NCBI RefSeq assembly: GCF_014905175.1
Contig: NC_057791.1
Coordinates: 15,256,177 to 15,320,176, forward strand
From: Aphidius gifuensis
Taxonomy: Eukaryota > Arthropoda > Insecta > Hymenoptera > Braconidae
Length of the DNA stretch: 64,000 bases
Reading direction: 5' to 3'
A program made the translations under genes and the position numbers. The first letter of the stretch is position 1; each line of letters opens with the position of its first letter. Positions 47,511 to 60,050 of this stretch are shown piece after piece. The notes beneath the pieces are model-generated. The model had not been told where the DNA came from and searched no databases. It saw only the letters and a program-made list of their open reading frames with translations.

Positions 47511-47747
47511 GTAAAAGTTAAAAATAAATTATGTATATTACATCGTTGTTTTTATGGTACCACTGGAATACTTGTCATTAGGAAAATGGATACAAAAGAA
47601 AATGTGGCAATTCGTATGCTACTAGGTTCTTATATCTCTCAAAATGGCACGTTTTTGTCAGTCACAATGACCCAGCTAGATTGCCTCTTGAAAAGACCAA
47701 AGATGCTGCTTAATCAGAAATTAAATCTTAACCTTAATGTCGTCTAG
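47511..47747 (+). CDS. possible 3' exon or 53-codon small ORF
   Basis: An acceptor-like ATTAATTATTTTTAG ends at 47510. The frame then stays open to TAG at 47745. ATG 47586 has AAA before it and G after it, a good context, giving 53 codons: starts MDTKENVAIRMLLGSY, later LDCLLKRPKMLL. Composition is balanced and not low complexity, unlike most frames here. No family recognised. Could be a terminal exon, a small gene, or a fragment of an old element. Confidence 0.22.
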   Translation, partial: VKVKNKLCILHRCFYGTTGILVIRKMDTKENVAIRMLLGSYISQNGTFLSVTMTQLDCLLKRPKMLLNQKLNLNLNVV

Positions 47748-47918
47748 ATAAAAATAAAATAAGAAATCTTAACGCATGTAACTTGTCTTTTTTTTGGCTT
47801 TTTAATATTTTAATTTACAAAGAAATCAAACAATGAAACTTTTTACTTGATTAAACCAATTTTTTTGACAAGATTGTATGTTATTTTTTCTGTCACTCGA
47901 ACATATGTAATTTAATTT
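47748..47918. other. AT-rich spacer
   Basis: No feature seen between the possible small ORF and family B copy 2. Confidence 0.4.
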
Positions 47919-48530
47919 AAAAAAATCATATATAACGAAAATTAAAATTTTCAATACTCCGGTGGGTTATGTGCAATTATTAGGTAGTGTAATTTTTTTT
48001 TTTTTTTTTCAAATAAAATGTCATATTGTTTAGTCACAACACTACGAAATTTTATCATGAACATATGTTCATCTGCGTAAGTGAGACGAACTAAGCAGGG
48101 CTGCCAACACTGCGCGTCGAATCTCCACAAAACATGATTTTGTTGGGTTCCAATATAAATCGGGAAAAAAACAGCCACATCAAATTTTTCTATTAGAATT
48201 CTAATAACTCCGTGAGTTTTAAAGATATCGTTTTCAAAATAGCGGCGATTTAAAGATCAAAATAAAAGGAAACTTTTAATTAGTCGGTGCAAATCGATCA
48301 CGCTTACAGATAAAAAGTTATTTAATATTTTTTTAAAAAAAAAGAAAAGAAGGTTTTTAACTTTTTTGGCTCTGGCAACTTTAATAATTATTTGAGAAAA
48401 AATCGAAAATATACAAATTAAAGAGATTGAAAATACGCTTTTTTTGGTTCTGACAAGAAGTGTCTCGGATAATTACTTAAGAAATGAGAGCGTTTTTTAA
48501 TTTTCGGTAGAAGCGTCCCACCTACGTAAA
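47919..48530 (-). repeat. interspersed repeat family B, copy 2
   Basis: Reverse complement of 33788-34399 with high identity. Two indels stand out. Copy 2 lacks about 24 bases that in copy 1 complete the terminal hairpin, and it has extra bases around 48245-48275 (CAAAATAAAAGGAAAC on the plus strand). A 75-codon minus frame (47951-48178) preserves part of the copy 1 frame. Confidence 0.8.
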
Positions 48531-50774
48531 ACAACAAGAATTAATTTATTTATCATCTTTTATAAAAATCATGAGTTGTCCCTAAAAAAAATTCCCAACT
48601 GATTAACAAACAAGCTGTAATGCATACTAATTACAAAAAAAAAACATATAGTTTATTTCTAAGGCTAATTGCAACATTCAACACCCAGGAAAAACCCAAG
48701 TAAAAATAAAAAAGCCAACAACAATAAAGTCACCGAGGCTAAGTTCGTCAATAATAAATCAAGCTTTAATAATTGAAGCGGTTGAAACAATCCTCCCTCG
48801 GGTAGTATCATCATGTTTCATTCTTAAAAAAAAAAGTTGCCTATATATAAGGCTTCTTCACAATTGTTTAACCAACATTCTGTGTTCAAAAATTTTTCTT
48901 TAATCTAAATTATAATATCATAAACTCAACCCCAACAACAAAAACAAATATTATATTTTTTTTTTTTATAAAATTATATTTATTATTAAAATACCACACA
49001 TAAATTTTAAATAGTTATAAATATTCTTTGAATGTCGATAAGTCACGAAACCAAGATTTTCTAATCAGGTCACAAATATTTTATCAGTTTTTGACGTGAC
49101 ATACGATTATCAGATATCGAATTCATGCTTGCTCGTTGTATGACTAAATCTTTAAAGTGAGAGAAGCTTTAAATGTTCATTTTACTTATAATTTTACCTC
49201 GTCCCTAAAATTTAATACTATATATTCTCTTGTCTCTTAAATATATAGATATACAAAAACAAACTCGATACGAGAGAGAATCGCTATGTTTCACCCTTAT
49301 ATAATATATAAAACCCCCGCCTCAACTTTGTGTTATATATCAAGTCAATAATTAACACCAGTTACAACTTGTGGGAATATAGTAACGGCATTTATGCTCC
49401 CAGAAACCTCGTATTTCAGAGAAATGTGCTCTCGTGCCATCGCGAATTCTGGCTATATATAGTTTAAACGGGGGTGAGAGAGAGAAGAGGTAAAGAGATA
49501 TAGCAGGGAGGATTTGTCGAGTGCACACACAAAATCTTCTTGCTTGCTTTAAAAGTTTTCTATCATTCTCTTAACCCAATAATACACCATATCTAGAGAG
49601 ATACAATCACATTGAAGGGCTTGGTGTTAAAAAATAAAAGAAAGGTAATATAGATTTAGGCTAGACTTTGATAATAGTTACAATGTAAACTGTAAGATCA
49701 CACACACATATACATGAGTTGAGAGAAAACCCAGTCAAACACATTCAGATATATACACACTACACCAACTTCACAAGGATCCTTTTGGTTAAATCTATGG
49801 TTTACGACGATTACAGATCTTATACACGCGCACCAAACTTTCAAGAGTCCCGCGCGCACTCTTAAACATATATTTTCATCTCTTTTACTCTTCTTCATAT
49901 TTTGTATTCTCATCTTGAATCCTTGTTACATATATACCATTTTCAAAACCAAAACTATCAGACTGCTTTTCATGTTATTTCTGTGTTTGCTCAGACTTTC
50001 AAGCTTTGAACGTAAAAGAACACACACACACCCTCAACATTCATATACATTATTATCTTTGTCTTAGTTTATTTTCATCTTTATCCAAGATGAAGATACC
50101 AAAAACAATGATGGTATGAGGGTGATTTACTGCAAGCTTAAAATTGTGTGTTAGATGACTCTTCTATTTTACAAAATATATATATATATTTATACAAATT
50201 TAGATCACCCATGAACGAGTTAATGGAGCGAATCAAGAGCGCGCTTTTGCGCTTACTATTTTGATATAACCTTATTCTTAACAAACAACAGGAGGGGTTC
50301 TCTTATAACCCTATATACACACATTCATCTATATTCACAGTATCCAATTTCAACTTGCAACTATGCTATAATCACTAATAATAACAATATTATACATTAA
50401 AACCGTCTGAGCCATCATAGTCATGATTCAGTGCATCATAAAAATTATTATATATATACACAGAATATATTCAAGATAATATTCATTTTGTAGATTATTA
50501 ATTCGTTGACATTACTGATGAGCTTTTTTTTTTTTTCTGCTGGTATTCTTAATCTTTTTAGATGAAAAATCCGTGAATTTATATATAACATATGTTCTCA
50601 TTTCAAATTAAAAACGATGGACATAAAAAAATATATAAATCAGTCGAGGGAAAAGAAAAAAAACAAAGCAAGGATATAAACAATGCAAAAAAAATTTAAC
50701 ATTAATGAATATAATGTTTATATACATATTTTATGTATGTATGTGCGGGTGAGTGTTAAAACAGTTTACGCTAA
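48531..50774. other. AT-rich non-coding DNA
   Basis: Contains GA-rich sequence near 49470-49500 and a TATA run near 50180. Small GC-richer spots (49840-49865, CCCGCGCGCAC) have no open frame of note. No genes. Confidence 0.4.
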
Positions 50775-50990
50775 ATCAGAACGTTTGCTCGTTAGGGGCG
50801 AAGATGTAGAGGCTAATTAAAATAAATCTTAGAAAGGAGTAATTATACGTGTATTAGCTGGGTCGCACCGGTAACTAGGCGGTGATGAACGACACAACGC
50901 CAGATGTACGCAAACGCCTCTTCATTACTAGATTTTCCTTATTACCGCGGACAGCAACTATTGCCTGAAAGCCCCTTAACTCAACATACA
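50775..50990. other. GC-richer island 18
   Basis: Contains TGGGTCGCACCGGTAACTAGG, CGACACAACGCCAGATGTACG and TTACCGCGGACAGC. A 72-codon plus frame from 50904 is unrecognised. Candidate regulatory DNA. Confidence 0.28.
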
Positions 50991-52039
50991 TGTTCGTTGT
51001 CTCATTTTGTAGATACATTTTATTTACAAACATTATCCTTTATTTATTTTTATATGAATTCAAAAATTTATATTAATTTACAATTGTACAATTGTGCATA
51101 TTATTATCATTCATTTTGTTAAATTATATTTGTCAGTATGTATCATCATCATCAGCATAATTGACCAAATCATCATCATATATAAATTCATTGAGTTGAA
51201 GGTTTTTTTATTTGTAAAATTTATATATAAATAATTCATTAATAAAATATATAATCAATGTAGTAGACATTAACAAACAAAAATGATAACAAAATGGTTT
51301 TTGAAATGAAAGTATAATCATTTTGTCTCTTTGAAGTTTATCGGATTAACCATCGATAAAGCGTATCATGAAATACACACAATTACGAGTGTCGAATGAA
51401 TGCACAATCATTGATTACTATTTTCATTGGTAAACTAATGTACCGAATAATAATAAACTCAAGTACAATAAAATATACAAAGAGAAAAAGATAAAAATAA
51501 AATAGAGATCGAAATAAAAAAAGAGACATTTAATTTTCATAAATACTTGATAGTACTAATTCATGAACAATCACGAGTATAATTATCGATCAGTCAAGTA
51601 AAAAAAAAAATATATAAAACACAATTATCAACAATAAATCATGCAGTCAAGTACATTCTTGTTTATTTTCAAATAAAAAAATAATTTTTAAACATTCTAA
51701 ATTTACTGAGTCTCATAAATCGATTTGAATAATAAAAACTACATATATTATATGAAATTCTCAATATACAGTATATCGATAGAGAAAGAGAGTAACATGT
51801 TCAACCCGTTGGGGTGTCTAAAAAGGGGTTTGGTATGTAGAGAGACAACCACGTGTTTCAAATGGCCAGTGAACATCGGAGGCAGCATTAATGCCTGCAG
51901 GACAAACGAGAGGCATGAGGTGGTGAGAATGTCGACACAAGAGAGAGAGAGGGAGAAAAATATACTATAGCGAGAGAGAGTTTGGTGAGAAGAGAAAATA
52001 TAGGGAGGTAGATGGGTGAGGTAGCGTTATTGTTATCTT
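50991..52039. other. AT-rich DNA with GA microsatellites and one patch
   Basis: (GA)n around 51941-51956 and 51972-51980 gives GAGA-factor-type sites. A patch at 51795-51935 holds CCCGTTGGGGTGTC and CCAGTGAACATCGGAGG. The 81-codon plus frame from 51725 is unrecognised. Confidence 0.35.
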
Positions 52040-52285
52040 AGATTTATAGTCATAACGGATGGTAGTACCATGCTAGCCAGCGACCCCGAGCGGTCTTATA
52101 ATCACCCTCTACCACCCTCTCAACTACGTCCTACTATCCACCTACAAAGCCCACCTCGATGGTTTTGGTCTCACCCTCTTGTACCCCAGCCTGCAGTTTA
52201 AGTGATTTGCGACGCGGTGGAGCCGCCATGCAGATCCTTTTGCCTGTAGCGACGACCACCACCTCTATACACCACTATCACCCAC
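52040..52285. promoter_or_regulatory. GC-richer island 19
   Basis: Contains CATGCTAGCCAGCGACCCCG, GCGACGCGGTGGAGCCGCC and a GCCGCCAT Pho/YY1-type core (52222-52229), followed by a C/T-rich tract to about 52460. The 121-codon plus frame (52159-52524) is mostly that tract and is not convincing as protein. Confidence 0.3.
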
Positions 52286-53519
52286 CCAAACTACCCCATT
52301 CACCCATCCACCTTTTAACTCTTTCTCTCTCTTTCTCTTTAGCTCTCTTATACTTTTCATTCTCTCAACATTTTACAGCTTTTCATTCCCCTACTTTTAT
52401 TTTATCCCTCTCATTCACTACCATCATCTCTCCTTTACCCTTTGCTATACTCGTTGATTCTGTTTTACTATACCGGATACACACAAATACACATTTACAC
52501 ATTAAAAGTATTTATAATTCATAGCACACACATATACGTATATATATTGTCGTATATCAAGAACAAGGGTGTAAGTGTATATATGTAAATTCTGTGTATA
52601 GTTACGTCGTTGTTCTTTGGATATACGATGATATAAACACCTAGGGATTTTTCGTATATGGATACTGAAAACCCTCGATACTCTCCAGAGTGATTTGCAG
52701 CAGGATGGTCAACTACTCATTCATATTATTTTTATTATTTATTTTTAAATTATATATACTGTTCATATTCAAAAATGAAAAATGTATATTAATTTAAATA
52801 CAAAAAAGATTAAGAGTATGTGTATTTATATTTTTGCATGTGTACATACATGTTTTGTAATTTTATTATTCAACTTGGAATTTTTATATTATATAAAATA
52901 TACAACTTTTTTTTTTTGTATATATTGATAGGATAATTGTCTATCCAAAAGATGGAGAAAAAAAAATGGAAAAAGGGTAGCAAAAAAAATAAAAGAAAAA
53001 AAAAAAAAGGACATTGAAACTGAGATGTTTGAAACGAACTGTTGTGACGAGCACGTAGAACTGCGGATTGAGCCAATCAAGAAATCTTCACCGTCAGCAA
53101 ATTTAACCCCTGTAGCACCAGTGTCAGTTGTTATCCTGACTATCTGGCATTTTACTTCGTGACTCTCATGCCATGTACTGTGATTCTTGGATCTTCCAAT
53201 GATATCTATATACATACATACACAACGTCACTTACGTTTTACTAAAAAAAAAAAAAAAGACATTTATTTTTGATAAAAAAATAATAAGATAATTACATTT
53301 TAAATAATTTACTTGCCATAATTTTTCATTGCCATAAAATAAACATTATTTTTCATGTTATCATAAAATACTTTATTTTTTTTTATTTTTATAAAATTTA
53401 AAAATCTACAATTTTATATGCTGAAAGATATGTATATATAGTAATATTGATGGGTCAAAGCGATATAGAGAATTGACGAGAAAGAGGGATAGAATTGAGA
53501 GGGATGTAGAGGGGGAGAG
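52286..53519. other. pyrimidine tract and AT-rich DNA
   Basis: C/T-rich to 52460, then TA-rich. Minus frames at 52870-53215 run into an A-rich block. Nothing supported. Confidence 0.4.
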
Positions 53520-53700
53520 AAACGCGACCACCCGGCTATAGAACGATAAGAGCCCGTGGAACTTGATGGAATTCCGTAGATCTACGTCGGCGTCGAGACA
53601 TAGCCGGCTAAGCAGCCATTTAAATGCAACCGATGTGTCTCGGGGAGCTATTACATCTGATGGACGGTTATTGACGCACTCTGGCTTATACCAAGCACAC
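53520..53700. promoter_or_regulatory. GC-richer island 20 with two overlapping palindromes
   Basis: GGAATTCC (53568-53575) overlaps by one base CGTAGATCTACG (53575-53586), both perfect. Also CGTCGGCGTCGAGAC and TAGCCGGCTAAGCAGCC with its TAGCCGGCTA palindrome (53601-53610). The 95-codon plus frame from 53563 is unrecognised. Confidence 0.35.
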
Positions 53701-56700
53701 CAACTATATCCTTCTCTAACTCACAAATTTCTCTTACTATCCGTATCACACACATTTTCCATCCCTTCTCACTACTACCAACAACTCTACATTCATTTTA
53801 CTGTTGTGTGTTTTTCTCCAACACCATCTAGCTCTCGTTTATACATATGAATTTTGGTTTATATATAAAATGTTTTGATACACATATACAGGGACACCAA
53901 GCAACCCTCTCACCCTGTTTTTACCTCACACACAAAACAAACAGATTCACCCGATTGGCTTTTACAAAAAGACTGACAAGGACAGTTGAATATAAATATA
54001 TAAAAAAATAAGCTAAAAACAAAAAATGAGCAAGAGAGAGAAGAATGAAAGCTACACCACGGTGACACATCGTGAATTGCTGTTGAAAATGTTGCAAAAG
54101 CTATGTCGACCGAGCGCGTGTAGCGTCTAACCCACAACCGGCTAGCGAATACGAACGATCGTATTACTGGATTTACTCTAACCAACTTATTTTGTTTCTT
54201 TTTTTTTTCTTCGTACTCACTCAGTATGGGCCAAGAAAGCTTTAGATGCTTTTCCATCGTTCAAGCTGTAGATGTGGCTATTACAAAATAACAAAAAAAA
54301 AAAAGGGAAAATCGTAATTGTATGGAAAACGATCATCGAAGTAGATTAAATCGCTGCTGGATCCAATTGAATAGCAAGTAAAAGTAAACAGTAGCTATAA
54401 AATGTAATTTATATTAAGTGTGACTGAAATACTTTCGTAAAGAAAATCGCAGAAAATGAAAATCCCTTGAGGCGAGTACAACATTCGAAAAAAGATATAC
54501 GTGTATACTTGAAAGAAGCTCTTAATCCTGATACTCCAAGGGGGTGGTGGTGGTAGATGGGGTTAAAAAATAAAAGAAGGTTATAGTTAAAAAAAAAAAA
54601 AGTTGTCTATATAGCCGCTATGGGAAAACGAGTAGCTTTAGAATTAAAAGAGCCAAAGTGTTGGAAAGCATGATATTATCACTGTAAAAATATTACTCAG
54701 AAAATTACCGTCGTGACTCCGTCCAGCCTCGTTAATTACCGTATATTATCCATAATTATAAGGACTGCAAAAGTTTTTACTATCGTCTTGGGGCAAACCA
54801 CTGGGATAGATACTGAGAGGTGAATATATATTAAAATATAAAAAAGGGGCCTCTGGTGATGCAAAACCACAATCTCCCCTTTTTCTCGAAAAATTTAGCT
54901 GAGTGTGACCTCTAACTCTTAAATCTTCACATGAAACTGTACCTAATAACGACAATTTTCTCTTCTAATAAAAGTTGACCTCGTTGGTAGAAAGATTAGA
55001 CCAATTCAAATAATCATTGCTGCACTTCTTAAGTATTTTTTTTTTTTTTTAAATTTTATCGTTGGCAAGTTAAAAATTTTCATTTTATACAAGTACGATA
55101 AACGTCATAAGAAGTCTGTGTCCATGGATAATTTTTTTTATGAAATCATATAGTTCACTGAAAATTGTCTGACTTGTACGAGACTTTACTACTTGACTCG
55201 GTGGTAATTGGAACTTTTAACTACCGCATATCTACTTTTTTAAATTATGTTTAATACATAGTATATATACATTGCTCTTCTTTTTCTTCTTTTTTAGATA
55301 GTTAAATTTTAATATTATATACGTTTGAATTAAAAGTATAAAAAATTATATACTATAAATAAAGATTATTTTTTAAACATTAGTACTGAAACTTTGTTAC
55401 CTGCAAGTTATTATAATTCAATCATTAAAATGAATTTATTTTTATTATAAAATCTGATAAATTTTACAATCAAAATAGTTTTTTTTTTATTAATAATTTA
55501 TTTTTTAAAATCAATATTAGACTCGGATCAAACGTATGGAATTAAAATTCAACAAAACATCACAAAAAATAAAGCAATAGCAAATGTACTTTGAAATTGC
55601 AATGAATACTCTCACCAATGAATCCATCAGTCAATTCAAATACACTCTTTCGTTCTTGATAAACGGATGTGCACACTTTATGGGCCACTTGTTGCATGCG
55701 TGCGGTACACGCGCATCTCTGCATCGAACTTTAGTACCCTAGGAATCATGAAAACGGTAAATAGATTGCAAGCCAAAATCTCCCCCTATGTAAACAGCCT
55801 TTCAATTGTTGGAAAAAAAAAAACTAACGAAAACAAAAACAAACAAACAAAAAAAAAACAAAACAAAAAAAATAGGTTTAATACACATGAGAATGGTAGA
55901 GAGGATTTAACAGAAAAAAAATAATAAAAAAATAGATAAAAATATTGTAAAAATACCGTGGGGCTAATTATCGAGTTTTTGATTGACAGAAATTTCACAT
56001 CAGTCAAAAAAAATTAATCAAATATTAATTAAAATTAATTAATTTTTTTAATGAAAAATTATTGAAATAACTTTTCAAATGACTTTCATAATTGCTTGAT
56101 TTTTCCAAGTCATAGTTTTACGGTTGACATGAGTTCTACTTGACAGTCGACTTTTAAAATAAATATTTCCACAAAAAAAAAAAAAAATATATAGTTTAAA
56201 GAATAATTTAACTTTTCGATTGATAAAATCTAAAATATCGTTGTCGAAGGTTTGAACTCAACGAGTTTATATATAATAGATAGAAGTCGAGACATTCAAA
56301 ATAAGAAAAGGATATAGTTTAGTTTAGCTTCTATATATATATTCTTGACTATCTTATGGATGAAACTCAGAGACTATAGAGAACTCGAATAAACGGCACT
56401 TTGTTGCCACAAATCACCGACAATCTCGAATTACTTGTGTTTGCCCATTGGTTTAGTATAACACTTGTGCAAGACCAAAATTGTAATATAACCAAAACCA
56501 AGGTTAACTATACAACTGAAACAGTATATTTCTGAGCTTTGTCGTTAGACTATACTGCCAAACCAACTGGCAGTATCCGTTATAACATTAGAAAACGTGA
56601 GATTACGTATAGCTGACTTAAACCAAACAATCGTAATATTATTATTATCAATTTTACATGTACATAATATAACTTATATCTATGTGTAGTTAAGAATTAA

Positions 56701-57569
56701 GATAGTAGTCGATATGTAAAACACTTTGGTGTCTTCATATTTACCATTAAATTTATACATTCAACTACGACTCTAATATAAAACTCTGCTACAGATCAGA
56801 CATCAAAAGAACAAAGAAAGAAAAGAAAAAGCTCGAAGCTTTTATTAATTTTTGCATTATTTAAAATTTATATATTTAGACCAGTTACAACTTAGTTTAT
56901 CCATGATTTACCATCATAACTAAATACAGTTAAAATACAGCTGAATGGACTGTATAAAAAAAAAAAGTGTCAGATTAAAAAAGACATTTATATATATTCT
57001 AGAGTGCTGAAAGTTAAAAAAAAATAAAAAGTACAGTAAATAGGGGTAGTAAAAAAAAAAGGGAGAAGGGAGGAAAGGGGGTAGGTTGTTATGGTAAGGG
57101 GTTGAGTGAAAAGTGAGCGGGTGGGAGACAGTTCGACGCCGCACGTTTCAAGCTACAAATCAACTGTTCCGAACAAATTATGAATTATATATTCATTTCA
57201 CGAGTTTGATATATGTATAACTATGTGAGTGCAACAATGTCAGCTACATCTAACTACTACATTTTAAAAAAAAAAATTTACTTTTTTTGTTTTTTTAAAT
57301 AAAAATTATTACTTTTGTTTGTTATTTTATTTCTAAACCATATATAAATTTTTTTTGTTTTTTACTACTATATAAAGATGAGTGTATGATTGAGAAATGA
57401 CAAACAAAACATTTGTAATCATAAAGATCACTGATCGTTTCCAATAGTCTGTTTTTACTGCTGCTATATACGACTACTATTTTATTTTTTAAAATTTTTT
57501 TTCCCCTCTATTTTTTATTATTGTTTATTTTTTTTGATTGTGTATGTTTGTGTGTTCATACGTTCATTG
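53701..57569. other. AT-rich DNA with minor GC patches
   Basis: Patches at 54055-54160 (GTCGACCGAGCGCG, CCGGCTAGCG), 54690-54740 and 55660-55800. The last opens an 85-codon ATG frame at 55667 that ends in a K/N tract from A-rich DNA and is unrecognised. A G-rich run lies at 57045-57125. No repeats shared with the rest of the window. Confidence 0.35.
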
Positions 57570-57710
57570 GCGATAACGTTCGATTCTAATGCTTCAAAAC
57601 GTGGGACGAACGGCAGGGACGGGCCGCAATAACTTGCCGCTATAAAAGCCATCGACAAATCAAATTTTGACATGATTCATTGACAATCATAAATTTTCAA
57701 GAGCACAGAG
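57570..57710. promoter_or_regulatory. GC-richer island 21 with TATAAAAG and Exd/Hox-like sites
   Basis: GGGACGGGCCGCAATAACTTG precedes TATAAAAG (57641-57648). Downstream come TGATTCAT (57674-57681) and ACAATCATAAATTTTC. No Inr fits the usual 30-base spacing well. Could be an enhancer or a weak promoter on the plus strand. Confidence 0.28.
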
Positions 57711-57892
57711 AAAGAGTGATAGAGAGAAAAAAAAAAAATAATACTAAAATGAGTGAGAGAGAAAAAGAGGGTGATATGAGGGAAGGTATAAAAAAAAAAA
57801 AATTTTAAATAAAAAATAATATATACAACAGACAGAAGAGATGGCAGTGACGTCGACATGTGTTTCAACTGTGGCCAATCCTCCCTTGTTTT

Positions 57893-57918
57893 TTGTTGTT
57901 GTTGTTGTTGTTGTTGTT
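57893..57918 (+). repeat. (TTG)n microsatellite
   Basis: A perfect TTG trinucleotide run, seen directly. Confidence 0.9.
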
Positions 57919-59829
57919 ATTGGTTTTTTTGTTTTGTTTTTTAAAATTTTTATTTCATCCCTTTACGGAGGTCCATCACCCTCACACTCATCGTATAACT
58001 CTACATCGTTTTTACAACTCACCCACTAAAATGTTGGAAAGTGTCACTATCCAATCATCCATTTCATCTTTCTGATTGTCAGTTTTTTGTTCTATATTAT
58101 TTCGTGTACATTTTTTTTTTGCAAACCACAAATGTTTTTTTTCTTTCTGGTTCTTTTCATCACCTCAAAAAAAAAAAACGACATCAACGAAACTAATCAT
58201 AGTATACTAGCTCATTATTTTGATAATGTTTTTTTTTTTTATTTTTTTTTGTCTTTTGGTATATCTTTAGAAAGCCAAGTTTTTCGTCAAGATGTTTCAA
58301 ATAGCCTGAGGTTTTTTTAATATTAACAAGAAAGAAAATAAATACAAGACTAAAAAAAACATCATGATTTTAAAACAAAGAATTAATTTGTGCTGGAAAA
58401 TTAGTAATGAAGAAAAGAAGAGAATAGTAGATAAGTTTGTGAAGTTAAAATTTTCAGGGAATAAGACATTTTATGTATATACAGTGATGTTGAAAATGAA
58501 CATTGGTGATAGTATAAATGCATAGTGGGTTTGTATGTGAGTTTGTTTGTTTACGATATAACCGTGACATGGTCTCATGAGGGTAATTCAGAAACGTGAA
58601 TGCTCACACATATACTAAAGCCACATTTGTACACGCAAGTATACATTTTATTTGTGTTATCCAAATACATATATGTACACACAAACATTCACACATGAAC
58701 CAGTGATTATAATGTCACATACTAGTTGTAGCTATAAGGAATATGTGAGACACCTTGGAGCTTGTGAGTTGAAGATATTATTAAAGTATAAGTTGGTCGT
58801 GTTGGTACCCAACGTGAAAAGAGAACGAAATGTTCAGATTATCAGAAAAAGAAAAAGCTCATTCTGTATGATGCTGAAAGAAAAAAAATATATATAATAA
58901 TAATAATAAAAAATAATAAAGATATAGAGCAAAAGATAAAGATAGAAAGTAAAAAATATGTGAGATACAAAAATGCCAGATAAAAACTGTAGCCAATGTC
59001 ACGTACAACTTCGAGTGTGATGGTTCTACTTCAACTCTTCACACGCAATATACGAACCTTATTGCAAGAACAAACGTGGTGCCTTTTTTTTTCAAATTTT
59101 CTCGTATCCCAATATTGCAATAAAGAACATGTGGATTGCTATAGATGATTTTTTATTATTATTATTTTTTTATATTTGGAAAAATTTCAAGTATAAAAAG
59201 ACACATCTTGAAAAAATATCTTGTGGTAGTTTTGTTTTGTTATATAACGGTTTGGGTCTAGAAGTTGAAGCGAAACACAAGAATAGTTGGAATAAGGGAA
59301 AATGAGAAAATCCAAAGGGTTATGGCTGAAACGAGATAGCACAGCAAATGGAAATGGTGCTATAAGTAAAGTACTTAATCAAAATAATTGTTAAGATTAT
59401 TGTTGGTTTGATACTCATCTTGATATTGTCAAGATAAATATATATATAAATTTTTTTTTCTCATTATACGATAAATTTAAATTAATTAAATTTCAAAAAT
59501 TTTTTTTTTATAAATTGTATTATTTCTTTTAAAAATTCAAAATAATTCAATGAAATTTTTTCAATAATTTTTAGAGCTTTTTGTATATTTGAAAAATAAA
59601 AATATAACAATTTTTCTTTGCTGACATTTCAAGTTGAAAAACCAAGTGACTTCGTTTATTTTAAATATTTCAAAAATCAGCAATACGTGTGTATATATGA
59701 TGTGACATTTTTTTAATCCCCTATTTTGACTTTGAGGTAAAAAAGAAAAAAAAAATATCAAGTCAACATATTTATTCTTATCGTTGATTATCTTTATTAT
59801 TGTCTTTTTTTTATAAATACATTTTTTTA
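57919..59829. other. AT-rich non-coding DNA
   Basis: T-rich and A-rich tracts; (ATA)n near 58894-58918. Frames are low complexity. Nothing supported. Confidence 0.45.
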
Positions 59830-60050
59830 AAATCTCAGACAAATGGTCATGTTTCTAGCAACGTTCAACATACTTACCAGGATATAATATTGCTTGTAAA
59901 TGTCGCTACGTGCTCGACTAGATGACTCAGCGTATATAAAACAGGCCTGAACTCTTTACACCCTCAGACGAATGAGTTTACTCTGAACTGCTCGTTCAGC
60001 CATACCCAGTAACTGTATAATCTTGGGTCAACAGTGTGATAATTTCGTTG
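59830..60050 (+). promoter_or_regulatory. possible core promoter (TATA box plus Inr)
   Basis: TATATAAA at 59933-59940 is followed 33 bases on by CCTCAGACG, with a TCAG-type initiator (A at 59966). Downstream, at about +27, lies CTCGTTCAG. This spacing fits arthropod TATA/Inr promoters. On the opposite strand ATATCCTG|GTAAGTATG (donor after 59878) would end a short open frame, so the segment might instead be a minus-strand exon. No downstream coding sequence was identified. Confidence 0.27.

Noticed and set aside
33788..48530. Large palindromic duplication suggested by the nested order B, A, inverted A, inverted B
   Set aside because: Distances between the elements differ strongly on the two sides (about 8.0 kb against 3.2 kb) and the flanking sequences do not match, so independent insertions explain it.
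52159..52524. 121-codon plus-strand frame
   Set aside because: Most of it translates a C/T-rich tract (S, L, F, T, H, P); no motif or start context convinces.
53910..54257. 115-codon minus-strand frame
   Set aside because: Ends in low-complexity F/C/S-rich sequence from a purine tract on the plus strand; no family recognised.
55667..55924. 85-codon ATG frame
   Set aside because: The first half is ordinary, but the rest is a K/N/Q tract from A-rich DNA; no splice or family support.
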